64,000 nt of DNA from Stenopsyche tienmushanensis (GCA_008973525.1 WACJ01000056.1:434001-498000), one strand, 5' to 3'. Positions 35,870 to 48,152 are shown, counted from the stretch's first letter. The notes: a model not told the origin generated them from the letters alone. Numbers and translations: made by a program.

Positions 35870-38078
35870 TGATATCCCACCATACACAGAGAAGGATCTT
35901 TTTAATGATAATGATGATGTAACAAATAACCTGATTAGACCTTATGTAAATAGTATCGCTACTTATCATTACAAGTAACAATTGTAAAAACGGATTAGAT
36001 TTATTCCTGGATAACAGACTTTGTTATTTGGTGCCACGAAGCGATTAGAAACAATTAATGGGAAACCCTAATCCCTTGTTTTTCTAATGGTTATAAAATA
36101 TACGCGTTTCCTGAACCGTGCCTCGATACAAATTAAATATAAAAGAATCTCAAATTGAAAAATATCTTTGTTCCATAGTAATATTTAATTTAGAATTATT
36201 AAATGATATTCAATTCCCATCAAAAGGCTGGTTTTATAAGCAGACAAGAATGATACACAGGTTGGTCGTCATTGTGCGATTAACGATAATTTACAGGATG
36301 TCTAAATTTATCATTTATTAAATTTGACTTTAAAATTAAGATGCTCATAAACCTTAATTTATTGAAACTCATGATTTATTTAGAAAATTCTCCGGTTTTC
36401 ATGAGGATGCTCTAACACCAAAATCAGCATTTAAATATCCAATTAATAAGGCATTGTAAGAAGTTTATTTGCTTCAATTTTCTATTCGAATAACAACAAC
36501 ATACAATGATATAAATGTCAGCCTTGATATTATAAATAAATAATATTTCAAAACTTTTTTTTAGTTGGAACAAAATGTGTTTCCTGAACCGTGACTCGAT
36601 CTATTTTTTTTATTGTGTGCAACTCAAACAGTCCTTTAAAATAACATTGATCACTGATTTTCATAGCAAATTTGAGTTCTTCTTGCAAATCTACTATCAT
36701 TTGATCCTAAATTTAAGATAGCATTGAGGGACTTTGTGATGGAGCATACATGTCCATGGCTTCCAAATTAGAGCTTCGACGCATGATGCTTGATTTTTTT
36801 TTATTGTGTCGATGCAGTTGTATTTATATAATAATTCACACTGCTGGTAATTATTTAGACATATACATTGACTAAGTACAGATATAAAGATAAGCATCTC
36901 TGGAGATATATCAAAATGTAACCAACCATCTTTGAGTCATTCGCAGGTCGGTTCTTCATTAGTTGAAGCAGTGGTTGCCACATTAAGCAAAGTTCCCAGG
37001 GTCTATTTTTAACGGGCCTTGACATTTATCAAACGATGCGGTATCACATTTCGCGAAACGACCAAAAGCGAGACGGCGTTTAATTCCCTCATCTTTCCTG
37101 CTCCCTGTATTCCTAGTCAATTAGCACACCTATGCATACAGTTGGGCTTCCATCCTGAAATAACAGATGTTCCCGTGAAGATTCAGCAAAGTATCAGGGA
37201 TTATTACGTTTCAACCGCGCCCGTAATATTTAGGCATCCATTTCCCCGTAAATTTAGGGCTCGAAAACATTTGGTTCGCGTGTCCTTTGTCTATTAAGGC
37301 CTCGCTGAAGATACCCCTGAATCCACATGCTTGATGATACAACCCTCCAGACGGGGATTGTTCGCAAATAAAGGCCTCGCCACGTTGGAAATAAATTCAC
37401 CTTCATCACGGTAATGTCTCAACAATCTTTAAGTGCCGGTAAATACTTTATTCACGTCATTACGTTTACAACGATCCATTTCGGGATGAAAGGGCTATCT
37501 TTATGCCCCTAAGCAAATACTACCCGTTGTTATTACATAAAAGAGTTGGAAATTCGGGATGAAGCCTTGTATATGGAGAGAGAGAGAGCGGGTGCTGTAT
37601 TCTGGATTAGATTTATTGCTCAAGTACAATGTAAAAGATATTTACATCATTTTTTTTGCGAAATAAGTTCGCAATAAATACACATCTCTTCAGATAGCAA
37701 CGCAAATATTTCAATTTACAATTTGAATCAAAAACTGCACACATTTATTCAGACATGCATCCAGTTTTTTTTCTCTCTGCAAATTTGCAAACTCGTTATG
37801 TACAAAGCTACATGGTCATTAAATACATCGCCTAGATTTGAGATTAAAATTATACAAAGGAAATGCAACATCCTTAAAATCATTAAATTGGAAAAAATCA
37901 TGAGAACCAATCCGCAAAATGACTATCATTATTATTTTCGTCTTGGGGCAATGGACTTCAATGCAGGACACAAATTTATTATCGACCATCCAAAAAGCTC
38001 TTATAAATTGTTATATTTAATTGCATTGTTAAACGCTTGAATTCATCGTTTGAATTAATCAAATTAATGAAATAAAAG
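35870..38078. other. Non-coding stretch with two copies of a short motif
   Basis: GTTTCCTGAACCGTGCCTCG at 36106-36125 and GTTTCCTGAACCGTGACTCG at 36579-36598 are direct copies; a third lies inverted at 41.8 kb. A GA microsatellite lies at 37576-37588. No gene is supported. Frames at 37.0-37.3 and 37.7-38.0 kb have no recognisable content. Confidence 0.45.
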
Positions 38079-38787
38079 TTATTTCAACAAGAACGCTCAA
38101 TCTTTAAATGTAAATAATATGAGTTATATTTTAGATAATAACTCAATTTATATTTTTATTTGAAAGAATATTTTATGGCATTTATTATGAAATATAAAAT
38201 CTTTCAAATATTTGCCGCAATTTTGCTTGGTGGTACATATTCGGTAAGTCTAATTTTCGATGACTTTTTCGCATAAATCTGACTAAATTTGCTGGATGGC
38301 GTTCGTTATGACTTTAAGGGTATCAATTATTTGCAATTTATATGCATTGACCTGTAATTTAAGATAGCTTTAAAAGAAGAACTCTAAAGGCTTTGAATCG
38401 CATGATCTCGGTGTCCAAATACGGACCGATGATTCCGCCAAACCAAAATACGCACCAAACATTGACTTTTTTGGGATGTATTTGGTACTGATGTATTTAA
38501 TGTGGATTGGTATTATCCCAAATTTGATAAATTAGCTTGTTTACATATCCATTTATCCAAAAAATGGATCTCGTCGCTAAAAATGTTTTTTTTTTTTTGG
38601 TGAAACGTTTCTCGAATGATTTTGAAAATAAAATTTGATAACTTGCACTCATTTTTCAATACTATAATCTTTCAAAATAATTTGCAATACACTACTTAAT
38701 AATTTGCAATAAATTTGATATAAGTTATTTTAAAAATATGGCCGTTATAACTTAACAAAATATGAGCGTTACTATTGAATAATCCTG
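38079..38787 (-). mobile_element. Tc1-like element relic, copy 2
   Basis: Its ends match those of copy 1: ATTTCAACAAGAACGCTCAA on the left and GAGCGTTACTATTGAAT on the right. On the minus strand there are three transposase blocks. SDEIHF near 38583-38566 should carry the first catalytic Asp and is followed, after a shift, by INGYVNK. VNVWCVFWFGGIIGPY lies at 38466-38419. VITNAIQQI and SDLCEKVIEN lie near 38320-38260, followed by a stop. The block that should hold the second catalytic Asp (FQQDG...TCHT) is absent by internal deletion; it survives in the copy at 53.5 kb. Stops and shifts make it inactive. Confidence 0.78.
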
Positions 38788-39837
38788 AACTTCAAATTTA
38801 TTTTAAGACGTTTTAGTAATAAATGAAAATACTTTAAATTTCTCGATCAAAAATTACTACTCTATTACTCACTTGAATTTTATCCCGAGTTTATGTTTAA
38901 ATAAGTATTCCTGTTATTTATTCCCTCTAACGTGCAAAAAGGTTCAAATTAACATCCGCCTTAAATAGTTCATCTTTCTCTTAGTCGGTTAAGCGAGATA
39001 CCTTAATATTTTTAACATACAAAGTTTTCAAATCTGCAAAGTTAATTTTCGTTGCCCAAGCACAAAAGTTAACAAACTAACAACAACAACACCAACGGCA
39101 ACAAAATATAACAATAATTAATTCACGTAAAATACTACGAGCCTCACCTTCGAGTGTGTGTGCAGACTCGAAAGCAATTTGTACGCGGCACTTCCAAGGT
39201 TTACAATCCTCGACTTGGAAAACTTGACCCATCAGCCATAATTACAAATCCAATGTGTATTAAAACCAATGGAAGACTCCGAAGGGGTGTAAAAATGAAG
39301 TAATGACGCTTTTACAAGTGACCGGGACGCGCATATAAAAAAAATCATAAAACGTTAGTATGGAATGGTGGATCGACTGCATCGGCTATCAAGCCGGAAA
39401 ATGAGAATGATGATCAATAAAGCTAGATAAATTATGTAGGATGGTTGGGGGCCATTCACCGCAAAATGTTATGGCAATCAAGATCGTAAAATTTGATAGT
39501 TCAAATACAAAGCATGCCCGGAATAACGCCGGCGGATGACAACCCTTATATCTTCATCCTGATTGAAAATCTATTTTATTTGGAAATTGGTCGGCTTTCT
39601 TGTTGTACGGTCTTTTTAAAAATAAACATTCCAATACATTCAAGAACACTATAGTTTGAAAAATAATACTTCTTTGAATCTGTATTGAAACTATATGGAG
39701 AAAATAATGGTAATCGTAATGTGATACAATACTTTCATTTGAAATGTCCCAGTCCTAGATTCTACTTCGGGTAAGTCTGATCCTTAGTTTACAACAGTAA
39801 AATATTAGGTGGCAGTCCTGTATATTGCATTTCGACT
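38788..39837. other. Non-coding stretch
   Basis: No feature recognised. A tract of CAACAACAACACCAACGGC with (AAC)-like repeats lies near 39080. Confidence 0.5.
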
Positions 39838-40010
39838 GAAAATTTGAACATGATAAAGCTGTGCGCATGATGGTTGCCGCTTTTGCTCACAATGGAACAA
39901 AAACAACATCGTTTCAATCGAATATTTGGCAATGTTTCACAGCAATAAAGCTGAATTTTTGCGTCGATTCATAACCATGGATGAAAAATGAGTCCATTAT
40001 TTTATATTTG
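39838..40010 (+). pseudogene. mariner transposase fragment, mauritiana-like
   Basis: The frame reads ENLNMIKLCA, stop, WLPLLLTMEQKQHR, then after a shift LAMFHSNKAEFLRRFITMDE, stop, VHY. This is the linker between the helix-turn-helix and the catalytic core (the usual pattern is W-V-P-R-L-L-T-x-x-x-K), ending at the first catalytic Asp in TMDE. It shares the TTTGCTCACA...CAAAAACAAC stretch with the element at 62.1 kb. Both sides are lost. Confidence 0.7.
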
Positions 40011-41993
40011 AGACAAATAAATAGTCAATAATGGACTGTAATAAATATAATTGACAATATAACCACATCTAAATCAGCTTATATTCGATTTTTAAAAGAT
40101 TATAAATGTCTCTCTAAATCAATATTAGCATAAAAAGATGAATGATATTTTGTAAACATGCTTAATAGAACCTTTTTTTGTTTCAGGTACGTGAATTGAG
40201 CCATAAAAATGATCCGTTGAAGAAAATAAATGCGACACTACGAAGGTAAATCTTTAATGAACTTCGACTTAAATACACGATTCGTGTTTCTTATAATGAC
40301 TTTAAAGTTCGCGGATGATTATTAAGTCCTTGAAAAAGATTTCGGGAACCTGTTTCAGCCATTAAACGATCCCGCGATTGCTAAATAATGTCGAATGGAA
40401 GTTTTCTTCCTCGTGCTTTATAATTAAGCTCGGAATTGACAGTTGTATTTTACCTGCTAATTTCGTTCGCAGTACTTCCACATGAAACCTTCGAGAGGAT
40501 ATTTTTTTGCAGGAACTTGATGGCTTCCCGAAATTAAACGTCGGGGAAAAATGGCATCGGAATTTAATTATTAATCTGATGAATTTCTCAAAATTCAAGG
40601 GAATGAATTTGAACCGAAAACATCTCGAACTTTCGCAATACCGGGGTATTTTAAGTGGCGCTGAAAATAAGCTTACTCGACTCAGGTAAGCAATATCTTC
40701 AGGATCATCTAGGTCAGCGGTTGCGAAAGGTACTGGGATAGAATCGATGGCTCTCTTAAGATTTTGTTCCGGTTAAAATGGAACCCTTTGAAGATCAGAT
40801 GCTGCATATATTAATCTGCGAATTAGAATATCTGATTGTAAGCACTTTAAAAAAATGGATTAAGCCCGTTAAATATTATTTTCAATTGCCCTTCAGCTCC
40901 CGAGCTTTAAGCTCAGCACAAAAGCTCTCCTCCCAACGTTTGTGTTATTCTTATGATATGCGCAATTCTTAAATCGTTTATAATTCGCACTCAGATTAAA
41001 TTTCGTATCAGATTTTAAGATCGCGGATTCAACCGAAACTCGAAATGGAAATCCGGAGTTGCTTTAAAAGTCTGTCACATTAAATATAAAGCATATAAGG
41101 CGCGGGGGGGTCCATCCCCTATTTTTATGGCATATTTTTCTTCTTTTATTCCCTTTAATGAAGCGGACACCTTCCCCGACAAAAGCTCGCCACCTCTGCT
41201 TTAGGCTTTGCTTCTTTCCTCCTCAGCCACCGAATTAGTTCCCTTTTATAAACTAATTTATTACAAGGCAGATAAGTTTACCGGAGCCTCCCACCGCCGC
41301 TCCGGTGCCACCTGCCACCCAGGAGCTGCCCCTCCCTTGGCCACCTGTCCTCCCCACTTAATATAAGAACGGGGAGAGGAGAGCAATTTGGACCCGAATT
41401 AAATTTTCAGCTGAAATTAAGACGAGACCAAATTTGTTAAGAGAATTCCCTCACTTTTATTATGGCCAACAGATTTTTCTTAATGTACATCAGGATTTTA
41501 TGGCCATTGATATACCCCCCCTGATTCGTTTTTGATTTTATTAATTTATTTATAAATGAATCATCCCCTAAATCTTCATGAATTCAACTCGAATATTTCA
41601 AAGGCAATAAAAAATCACATGGTTTTTTAAGGCAGATTAATGAATCACAATAGGAAAAAGCTGTTATTATTGAACCAATCTGTTTTTTTTATACACAATA
41701 AAGCCTCCAATTAAAGCTGTACTATTATATTTAACAACCTGTTATTTGCAAACGATTATTTTAATCAGAATATTAAGCATAGAAATATAATCAATTTGTA
41801 TCGAGACACGGTTCAGGAAACTCGTATTTTTATTGATGATTTCCATTATTTAAAAACAATGCCAAATTCAACAATTATTTTATTCAGATTAAATCCTTCG
41901 AATACATCAGGAAATTATTAATTTAGATTGGTTTTGAATTTTCAATGATTAATTCAACAATGCTAATTTTAAGCTGTCATTAATAATATACAG
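40011..41993. other. Non-coding stretch, C-rich patch at 41.10-41.38 kb
   Basis: The patch at 41100-41380 is strongly C-rich on the plus strand and includes an 8-bp perfect stem, ACCGGAGC and GCTCCGGT, at 41280-41306. No open frame, promoter element or RNA family could be attached to it. An inverted copy of the GTTTCCTGAACCGTGTCTCG motif is at 41801-41822. Confidence 0.4.
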
Positions 41994-42060
41994 TCAACCC
42001 TCCTATAGCGTTCATTTCGTTTGCGGCGTCGTTTACGTAAGGACAAATCCGTTCATTGTG
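41994..42060 (+). mobile_element. pogo-like element end, fragment
   Basis: TACAGTCAACCCTCCTATAG and the TTTGCGGCGTC block match the right end of the element at 4.38-4.58 kb. No second end was found downstream. Confidence 0.45.
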
Positions 42061-44775
42061 AAATGAGTTTCATTGCTAAATAAAATTTTGGTTGACACAA
42101 TGAATCTCTAGTTTGTTATTCAATAATAACCCAATATATATTTTTCCATGCTTAAAATTGTACATTTTTTTGCTAAAGCAAAATGGCTTATATCATTTAA
42201 AAAAATGTCATGTGTAAAAATTACACAAGTTTGATATTTAGGCGTCGCATTTGGATGATCTTTTATTATATCTTTAAAATCATAAAATCCATTAAATTTG
42301 TCTGGAATGTAATGTTATTTAAGAAGTTTCTTCTATATTAAAATTTAACAATGCTAACTTAGATAACTTTGTTTAAAAAGAAATTATGGATATGAGTTTA
42401 TATGGAAATGTGTGTATTGGGCTGTGTCCAAACTGCCCTCTTTAAAAGTGTTTTTCAAATTTATATCCAATTTTATACACGTGCAAATATTCTTGATGCT
42501 TTGTGCTCGGATGATAACCATTTTATAAAGCGAAACGTGTAAAAAATAAAGTCCAATCTCGAGCGAGAAGAACCTTGTCCAACAGTCGCTGTTACGGGAA
42601 TTGCTATCAGGTCCAATTTGTCGGCCGTTTTCTCCCGTTTTTTTTCCTTATTCCCTCCTTCCCTAATCGGGACGGTCCTCTCGACGGAGCCCCAGTAAAG
42701 CGAAGTTATCTCTGCACTGTATTGCGTACACCATATATCTTGTTTAGAGAAAACTTGGGTCAAACTGTTGCTAAAATTTCGCTTAGAGCGGACTAAGATA
42801 AACCAAAAACCAACAGCGCTAAATTTCGAAACAATGACCCCGGGCTCCGACCCAAATGCGGCTGTCCACTTTTTTCCGGCGTCTATTTCTTTCGGAGCTT
42901 CATAATAAATCGGTTCTGCTTTAGAACATTCTTTCGAGGCGGTGTAACTATGCAGCTGGGAGAGCTTTTCAAATTGCAAGCTGCAATTATAAATGCAAAC
43001 GGCATCCTGAGACTCTCGTCTTTTTATGGTCTCGGTATAAATACAATAGAATGGCCTGATTGCAGATTTCAGGATGAGAGACTTCTTAACACGTTCATGA
43101 ATATACAATAATTCGCGTTATTAGCCGCAGGAAATCCGTTCGCCATGAGAGTAATCGCGTAATTCGCGCCGAGGCTTTGCGTAATGTGACCATTCAATTT
43201 GCATTTTATGAGACACGTTTTCATTCATCAAACATGTGAGAAATTATACGGGACTATTATATGCGCAACAATACAATCCACATCCATTAACATGAATTAA
43301 ATCCACAAAAATCCAATTTATACGCCCGCTATATCAATATGCATTGTTCGCGCGCGAATTTTTAAAGGATTCGCCATGAATGAATCCAGGGCGTCCTGCT
43401 AAAATCTAGGGCATCAGCATTTCTCGAATGAAACTGAAAACGCGATTCCAGCCATTTATCACGACTTTGAATGGGGCCGTATCGATTCCTTGTCATTTGT
43501 GTTTTGATCCTGTCAGTCAAAATTGTCGCAACGCAAAATTAAGGACCCATAATTTATTCCAGTAGGGCCATAATAAAACCTCCCGCCCGGGCCGAAATAA
43601 TGGAACATCTGTAAATTTTCGATTATGCCTCCAATGACAGACGTGTATTTGTCAAATAGTACGATCCACCCGCCGAAAATAAGCGCAAAAACCATATTAA
43701 TCCTGCGAAATACGAAAAGCTCCGGATTTAAAAAAAAACTTTTAGAGGAGATTAAATGAAAAAAATATTATGTTATTTCTTAAAATGAAAATTAATTAGG
43801 AAATGCATCCTGCAGCAGCAGCAGCGAGGGGGAGCACGTCAAGCGTTTGCCCCCATTACATTGTAACATGAACTCTTAAGTGCAATTTAATACTGCATTT
43901 TTTCATAATTATTTTCGTATAAATTTTTGTTAAGCTAAATTCGCAATCTCATCAAGATACTAATTTAATCAATCTACCACCGCTATATTGCATTCGTATG
44001 CTTTCACGTGAAATCAATTAATTTAGGATTCATCAACTTAAATATGAAAATTATTTCTTGGCTCTTATTTTCTGGGTCCTGCCTTGTTGGGTCTAAAAGT
44101 GATCAATTTTTTTGCGAAAGTATTCAATATAGAATGTTGATATTTAGCGTGTTAACTAGGCAATCTTCATTGAATTTAAAAATATTTTTAAGTTTGACAA
44201 TATATGTCAAAGCGTGAGCGATGACATTATTCACTACGGAAGTTTTAAGTCATGAACAAATAGTTTAAAGTAATAAAATTAAACATATTTTTACTTTGTA
44301 CAGTATTGTTAATAACTTGAACCATAATTAAGGAGAAATATTGGAAAATAAAAAAAAATTGTAAGCAATCGAAGAAAAGTGTATGATTTTATCAACATAT
44401 TTTGTAGTTTTTTGTTCATTAAATATATATTTTTTTAATATTTTTAAATAATATTAGATCAAACGATGAAGACGTTTATTGTACACATTTTTGCTAAATT
44501 TTATAAAGAATGCTTAATTAAGGCGTATGGGAGCGTTTCCGTAAGCTTGGAAATAGTGGTTTCGACACAAATTGCATTTTAAGTTTTTCCTTTCCTTTCT
44601 TCTCGTTAGGTTATAACTTTACGAATTTCATTTATATCGACTTGAAATTATTGGTTCTTTCCGATATATGAGTAAGATTTTTTTCCTTGAATCAACAAGG
44701 CAGAAACGTCCCTTAAGATACTGTTAAAATAATAGGATCCACACATGCTTTTTTGAGGGGATCTTAACACTCAGT
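42061..44775. other. Non-coding stretch containing a 211-codon open frame
   Basis: The minus-strand frame 43108-42473 is the longest in the window. It has no ATG: its first codon is TTG. It has a basic stretch around NKEKKREKTADK and matches no family I recognise. It could be an internal exon, a relic, or chance in a patch of more balanced composition. Other short frames nearby are unremarkable. An AGC triplet run lies at 43815-43827. Confidence 0.35.
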
Positions 44776-45054
44776 TTGTTTGATCTGATGAATCGAAAAC
44801 GTATTACGAAGTGGGCTAGGTTATTTAGAAAATACCCCAATGACATTCACGACAAGGCAAGGAATGGGAGATCATCAGTGATTTTTAATGAACTTATGCA
44901 AAAAATTGAAGAACAAGGCCTTTGTGTGACACTTAACGACCTTCAAGAAGAATTTCCTGATATTTTTCGAAGTCTCCTTGGTAATATTGTGTCGGAAAAA
45001 CTTGGTTATAAGGAGATGTGTTCAAAATGGGTGCCCAGAATCCTTGAAAAATAA
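44776..45054 (+). pseudogene. mariner transposase N-terminal domain, isolated fragment
   Basis: The 92-codon frame contains RITKWARLFRKYPNDIHDKA, then RNGRSSVIFNELMQKI, EEFPDIFRSLLGNIVSEKLG and a closing KWVPRILEK before the stop. It resembles the two helix-turn-helix DNA-binding halves of a mariner transposase: V/ITKW...F, a hinge resembling the GRPS linker, an EFP.I.RS.L..IV.EKLGY helix, and K/RWVP. The catalytic domain is missing. The frame has no internal stop, and the ATG at 44776 may not be the original start. No inverted repeats were found, so it could be an old fragment or, less likely, a retained DNA-binding domain. Confidence 0.78.
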
Positions 45055-45618
45055 AGTTTTATTGAATCATAAAAATTCTAGTAATTGCACATAAACTGCA
45101 CTGAACTCTATTTATTATTTATGAGTGTAATAACATAACCCTCATCGTCTACTCCATTAAAATATGCACTTTTGTGTGATTTTCTAATGAATATATCCTC
45201 ATTCAATTCATAAATGACCCTAATTCTCAGAAGTCTAGTAGAAATTTTAGTCTTTAGCTGTGTAAAATGCACTATATTTTCGAAATATTTCATACAAACT
45301 TGTACACAATTTGAGAATCGCTCGATATAATACATACGTAGCATCATATAATTTTCTATTTGTAAATTTAATGAATAAAATGCATATTTGTGTTTGTGTT
45401 ATCAATAATTCATTGTTTTTTTTAACTTTTTAAATATATTTATGAACCAATTATTTTAAATACTTATGCATTATACTATACACTTTATAAACAAACAAAA
45501 AAAATACTAAATTAGCATTAAAACAAACCATGTTATGAACATTTTTATGAAATTCGCGCGAAATAAATAATCACCCGAATTCTGCGGGCCCTAAATATTA
45601 ATTTTTGTCCCACTAAAC
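45055..45618. other. Non-coding stretch
   Basis: AT-rich. No feature was recognised. Confidence 0.5.
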
Positions 45619-46648
45619 CATTGGTTTTTAAACTGGGGTCTGAAACTCCACTGCGATAGCCACAGCCGTATCAAAATATCAAATGCACTGATATCATTAA
45701 GTAAAAAATATTTACAGAAAACGTCATAATAAGATCTATTTTGACAGATATTTGACTTTAATTTAAGAAGTGGTATTGATTTTAACTCAGAACCTGTCAG
45801 TAATTATTCTGTATAGAACTCGAGCGGTCGCTTGTTAAATGTACATCAGTATATTATTGTCACAAAATGCATGTCCACATACAAAGTGCATCTTTTGATG
45901 GATGAATATAGGGTGACTGATGAGCCATACTTGAAACATGGTCAGATCTTAAGATCGTCATGGTGTTAGAACTCTCCAGTAAGTGCTAATTTTTAATTAG
46001 TGTTACTTGTGGTTTTCGTACATTGTACAACGATTATCAAGTTTAGCATCATCAACTCCTCGGCTATTGTATGGCTATATTAAGGCGCATAGGGTCTATA
46101 AATTCAAGAATTGAAACTTTCAGGATATTTTGTACTTGGCTCGAGTGTATGATTTCATAAGGTAAACATATAACTGCATCATGGATAACTTCTAAAGTTA
46201 AATATAAACTCAGTGGCTTTCTCTAGCAAGACACTCCAGAGTTTCTTCAGCAAAATATTAAATTTAACTTATAATCAACAGATATATACCGTCCACTATT
46301 GACGTCCACTAGGGTTTTCATCGTGCCGTTATATCTATGAAAAATTATGTAACTCCAAAGGAGGTTTAAAAATTCAGTTGCGATTTTTAAATTCTTGTCA
46401 ATACTATTTTTATTGATTTTAGGCTGTGTTCTATATACTGTTAAAAATAATATTCTCTATAAATGCCCAAAACTATTTTTCAAAATAACCAATGGTACAT
46501 TTTTACAAATAATTATAATAACGTAGTGTCTATGAGATTATTGAGCTAGAGATTAAGTCTCATAAAATGTTTAAGGTTGGGTTAGGGTCAGCAAAAAATA
46601 TATTATTTAAGAGGGGGTCCTCAGACTACATAAGTTTAAGAACCCCTG
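45619..46648. mobile_element. hAT-like non-autonomous element
   Basis: The left end reads CATTGGTTTTTAAACTGGGG followed by TCTGAAACTCC. The right end on the minus strand reads CAGGGGTTCTTAAACTTATG followed by a TCTGAGGACCCCC block. These imperfect inverted repeats resemble hAT termini (CAGGGGTTCTTAAAC type). The expected 8-bp target duplication is not visible (CACTAAAC against CATTTACA). No hAT transposase could be read in the 1 kb between the ends. Confidence 0.5.
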
Positions 46649-46846
46649 CATTTACATTACAAATATTGGTTTTATAATTTTATTACTTAATATTTATTAA
46701 GAAAAACGCTCATGGTTAAGCATAAAAGTAACCGTTAGTATTGTAGTTAGTAACCTGGATCATTTAAATCTGTGATTTATAGATGTTTGCACCATCCACG
46801 TATTCAAAACATTTTAAATTTTCCAATAATCCAAATTTTTCAAAAA

Positions 46847-47670
46847 TTAGGGTGTCCCATAAGTTTCTTTCGTTTTCATATTAAAATAAACAATAATTTG
46901 TACTACATCAAAATTTATTAAATAATATATTATCTATTCTGTTCTATAACCTTTCTCCATCTCTCCGGAAGCCTCATAAGGCCTTCTTGCCAAAATTTCC
47001 CAGGTTTGTTGGCAAAATATTGATCAAGGTACATTTTTGTATCATTTTTTGAATTGAAATTTTTACCACGTAAAGAAGTTTTCAATGAAAGAAATAAATA
47101 ATAATTTGAAGGGGGTAATGTCCGGAGAGTATGGAGGATGAGGTAAAACATCCCAGTTAAATGATAATAATTTATTTCTGACGAGCAAAGACAAATAACG
47201 CCTCGTCTGTTCGCTAATTCTGGCCGTTTTCTGGCAATTGCATTCTTTACATTGTCTAGTTGGTAACAATATATTGTTGAATTGATTGTTTCACCTTGCT
47301 GAAATAGCTCATAATAAACTACCCCATTCAAGTCCCACCAAATACACAGCAAAACTCTTTTTCGATGTAGGCCAGGTATAGCTACAGTTAAAGCTTTTGT
47401 ACCCTTGGTCCAAGACCGTTTACGTTAGGTATTCTCATAGAGTATCCAACTTTCATCTCCAGTGACAAGTCTCTTCAAAAAAGGTTGGCTATTATGTCAC
47501 ACATCTGAACGATTGATGTAGCCCAATTTTGTCAGATGATTATGGGCGGATGTTCGTGGAATTTCTAACTTGTTAGGTTTTTTCGCGAACAGTATATCGC
47601 GGGCTTTCTTCAACCATGGCTATGATTAGATCTGTGTTCATTTGCGAAAGACACTTATGGGACAACCTAA
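46847..47670 (-). pseudogene. mariner element with both inverted repeats, copy C
   Basis: The ends are TTAGGGTGTCCCATAAGTTT on the left and TTAGGTTGTCCCATAAGTGT on the minus strand at the right, with TA outside the right end. The minus strand encodes a partial helix-turn-helix; GDESWILYENT with the first catalytic Asp near 47464-47450; LCIWWDLNGVVYYELFQQGE; and ARKRPELANRRGVI. The VFHHDNARPH-type segment with the second catalytic Asp is deleted, joining RRGVI directly to later sequence with a shift. PHPPYSPDITP with the third-Asp region and LPERWRKVIEQN at the C-terminus are present. The element is about 824 bp, against roughly 1.3 kb for a full mariner. It cannot encode an active enzyme but could in principle be moved in trans. 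Confidence 0.88.
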
Positions 47671-48152
47671 TATATCATTTACTTCATTCTCTTCAGAAAG
47701 CATTAATGTTTTTCCATGCCAGAAAGAATCTATCTCCATGATCGAACCAGTATTTCTGGCTTTATGTGTATTAAAAGAAGATTTTTCATTCAGTTTCTGA
47801 TGTATTTCCAGTCTCTTATCACCCCGGGTCCTTTTTCACAATCTTACATTCGTTGTGATATCTATCTCGTGTAAAAAGCTTTCTTAAACTCCATTGTCCA
47901 GTTGTTTTGAGAACAAAGATATGAGACATGAGAACAGACATTTGCTTTGGTAGTTGAGACAAAAAGTTCACCATTTTCGCTTAGAAGAATTTTATTTCTT
48001 TCTTAACCTGTGCATATAACACCTCGTATAATGTTCGAGAGTTGCCTTATTATCTGAGTATCACCACATTTTTTGAGTATTGTGTTCATTTTCAGCCATG
48101 GATAATCTGCAAGCCGGATAATCCACACCTGGATAATCGAGAGTATACTGTA
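47671..48152 (-). mobile_element. pogo/Tigger-like terminal fragment
   Basis: Read on the minus strand from 48152: TACAGTATACTCTCGATTAT, then CCAGGTGTGGATTATCC and GCAGATTATCC. The repeated GATTATCC words behind a TACAGT edge are typical of Tigger-type termini. Further in, near 47825-47700, a frame with DKRLEIHQKLNEKSS could be the start of a CENP-B-type helix-turn-helix, but this is weak. The other end would have to lie at or beyond the mariner copy C edge at 47670; none was found. Confidence 0.42.

Noticed and set aside
37576..37588. GA microsatellite, and the AT run at 62046-62062
   Set aside because: Too short to be more than ordinary simple repeats.
47063..47269. Minus-strand 68-codon frame overlapping the mariner
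   Set aside because: It is simply the second reading frame of the frameshifted transposase (it contains PHPPYSPD), not a separate gene.
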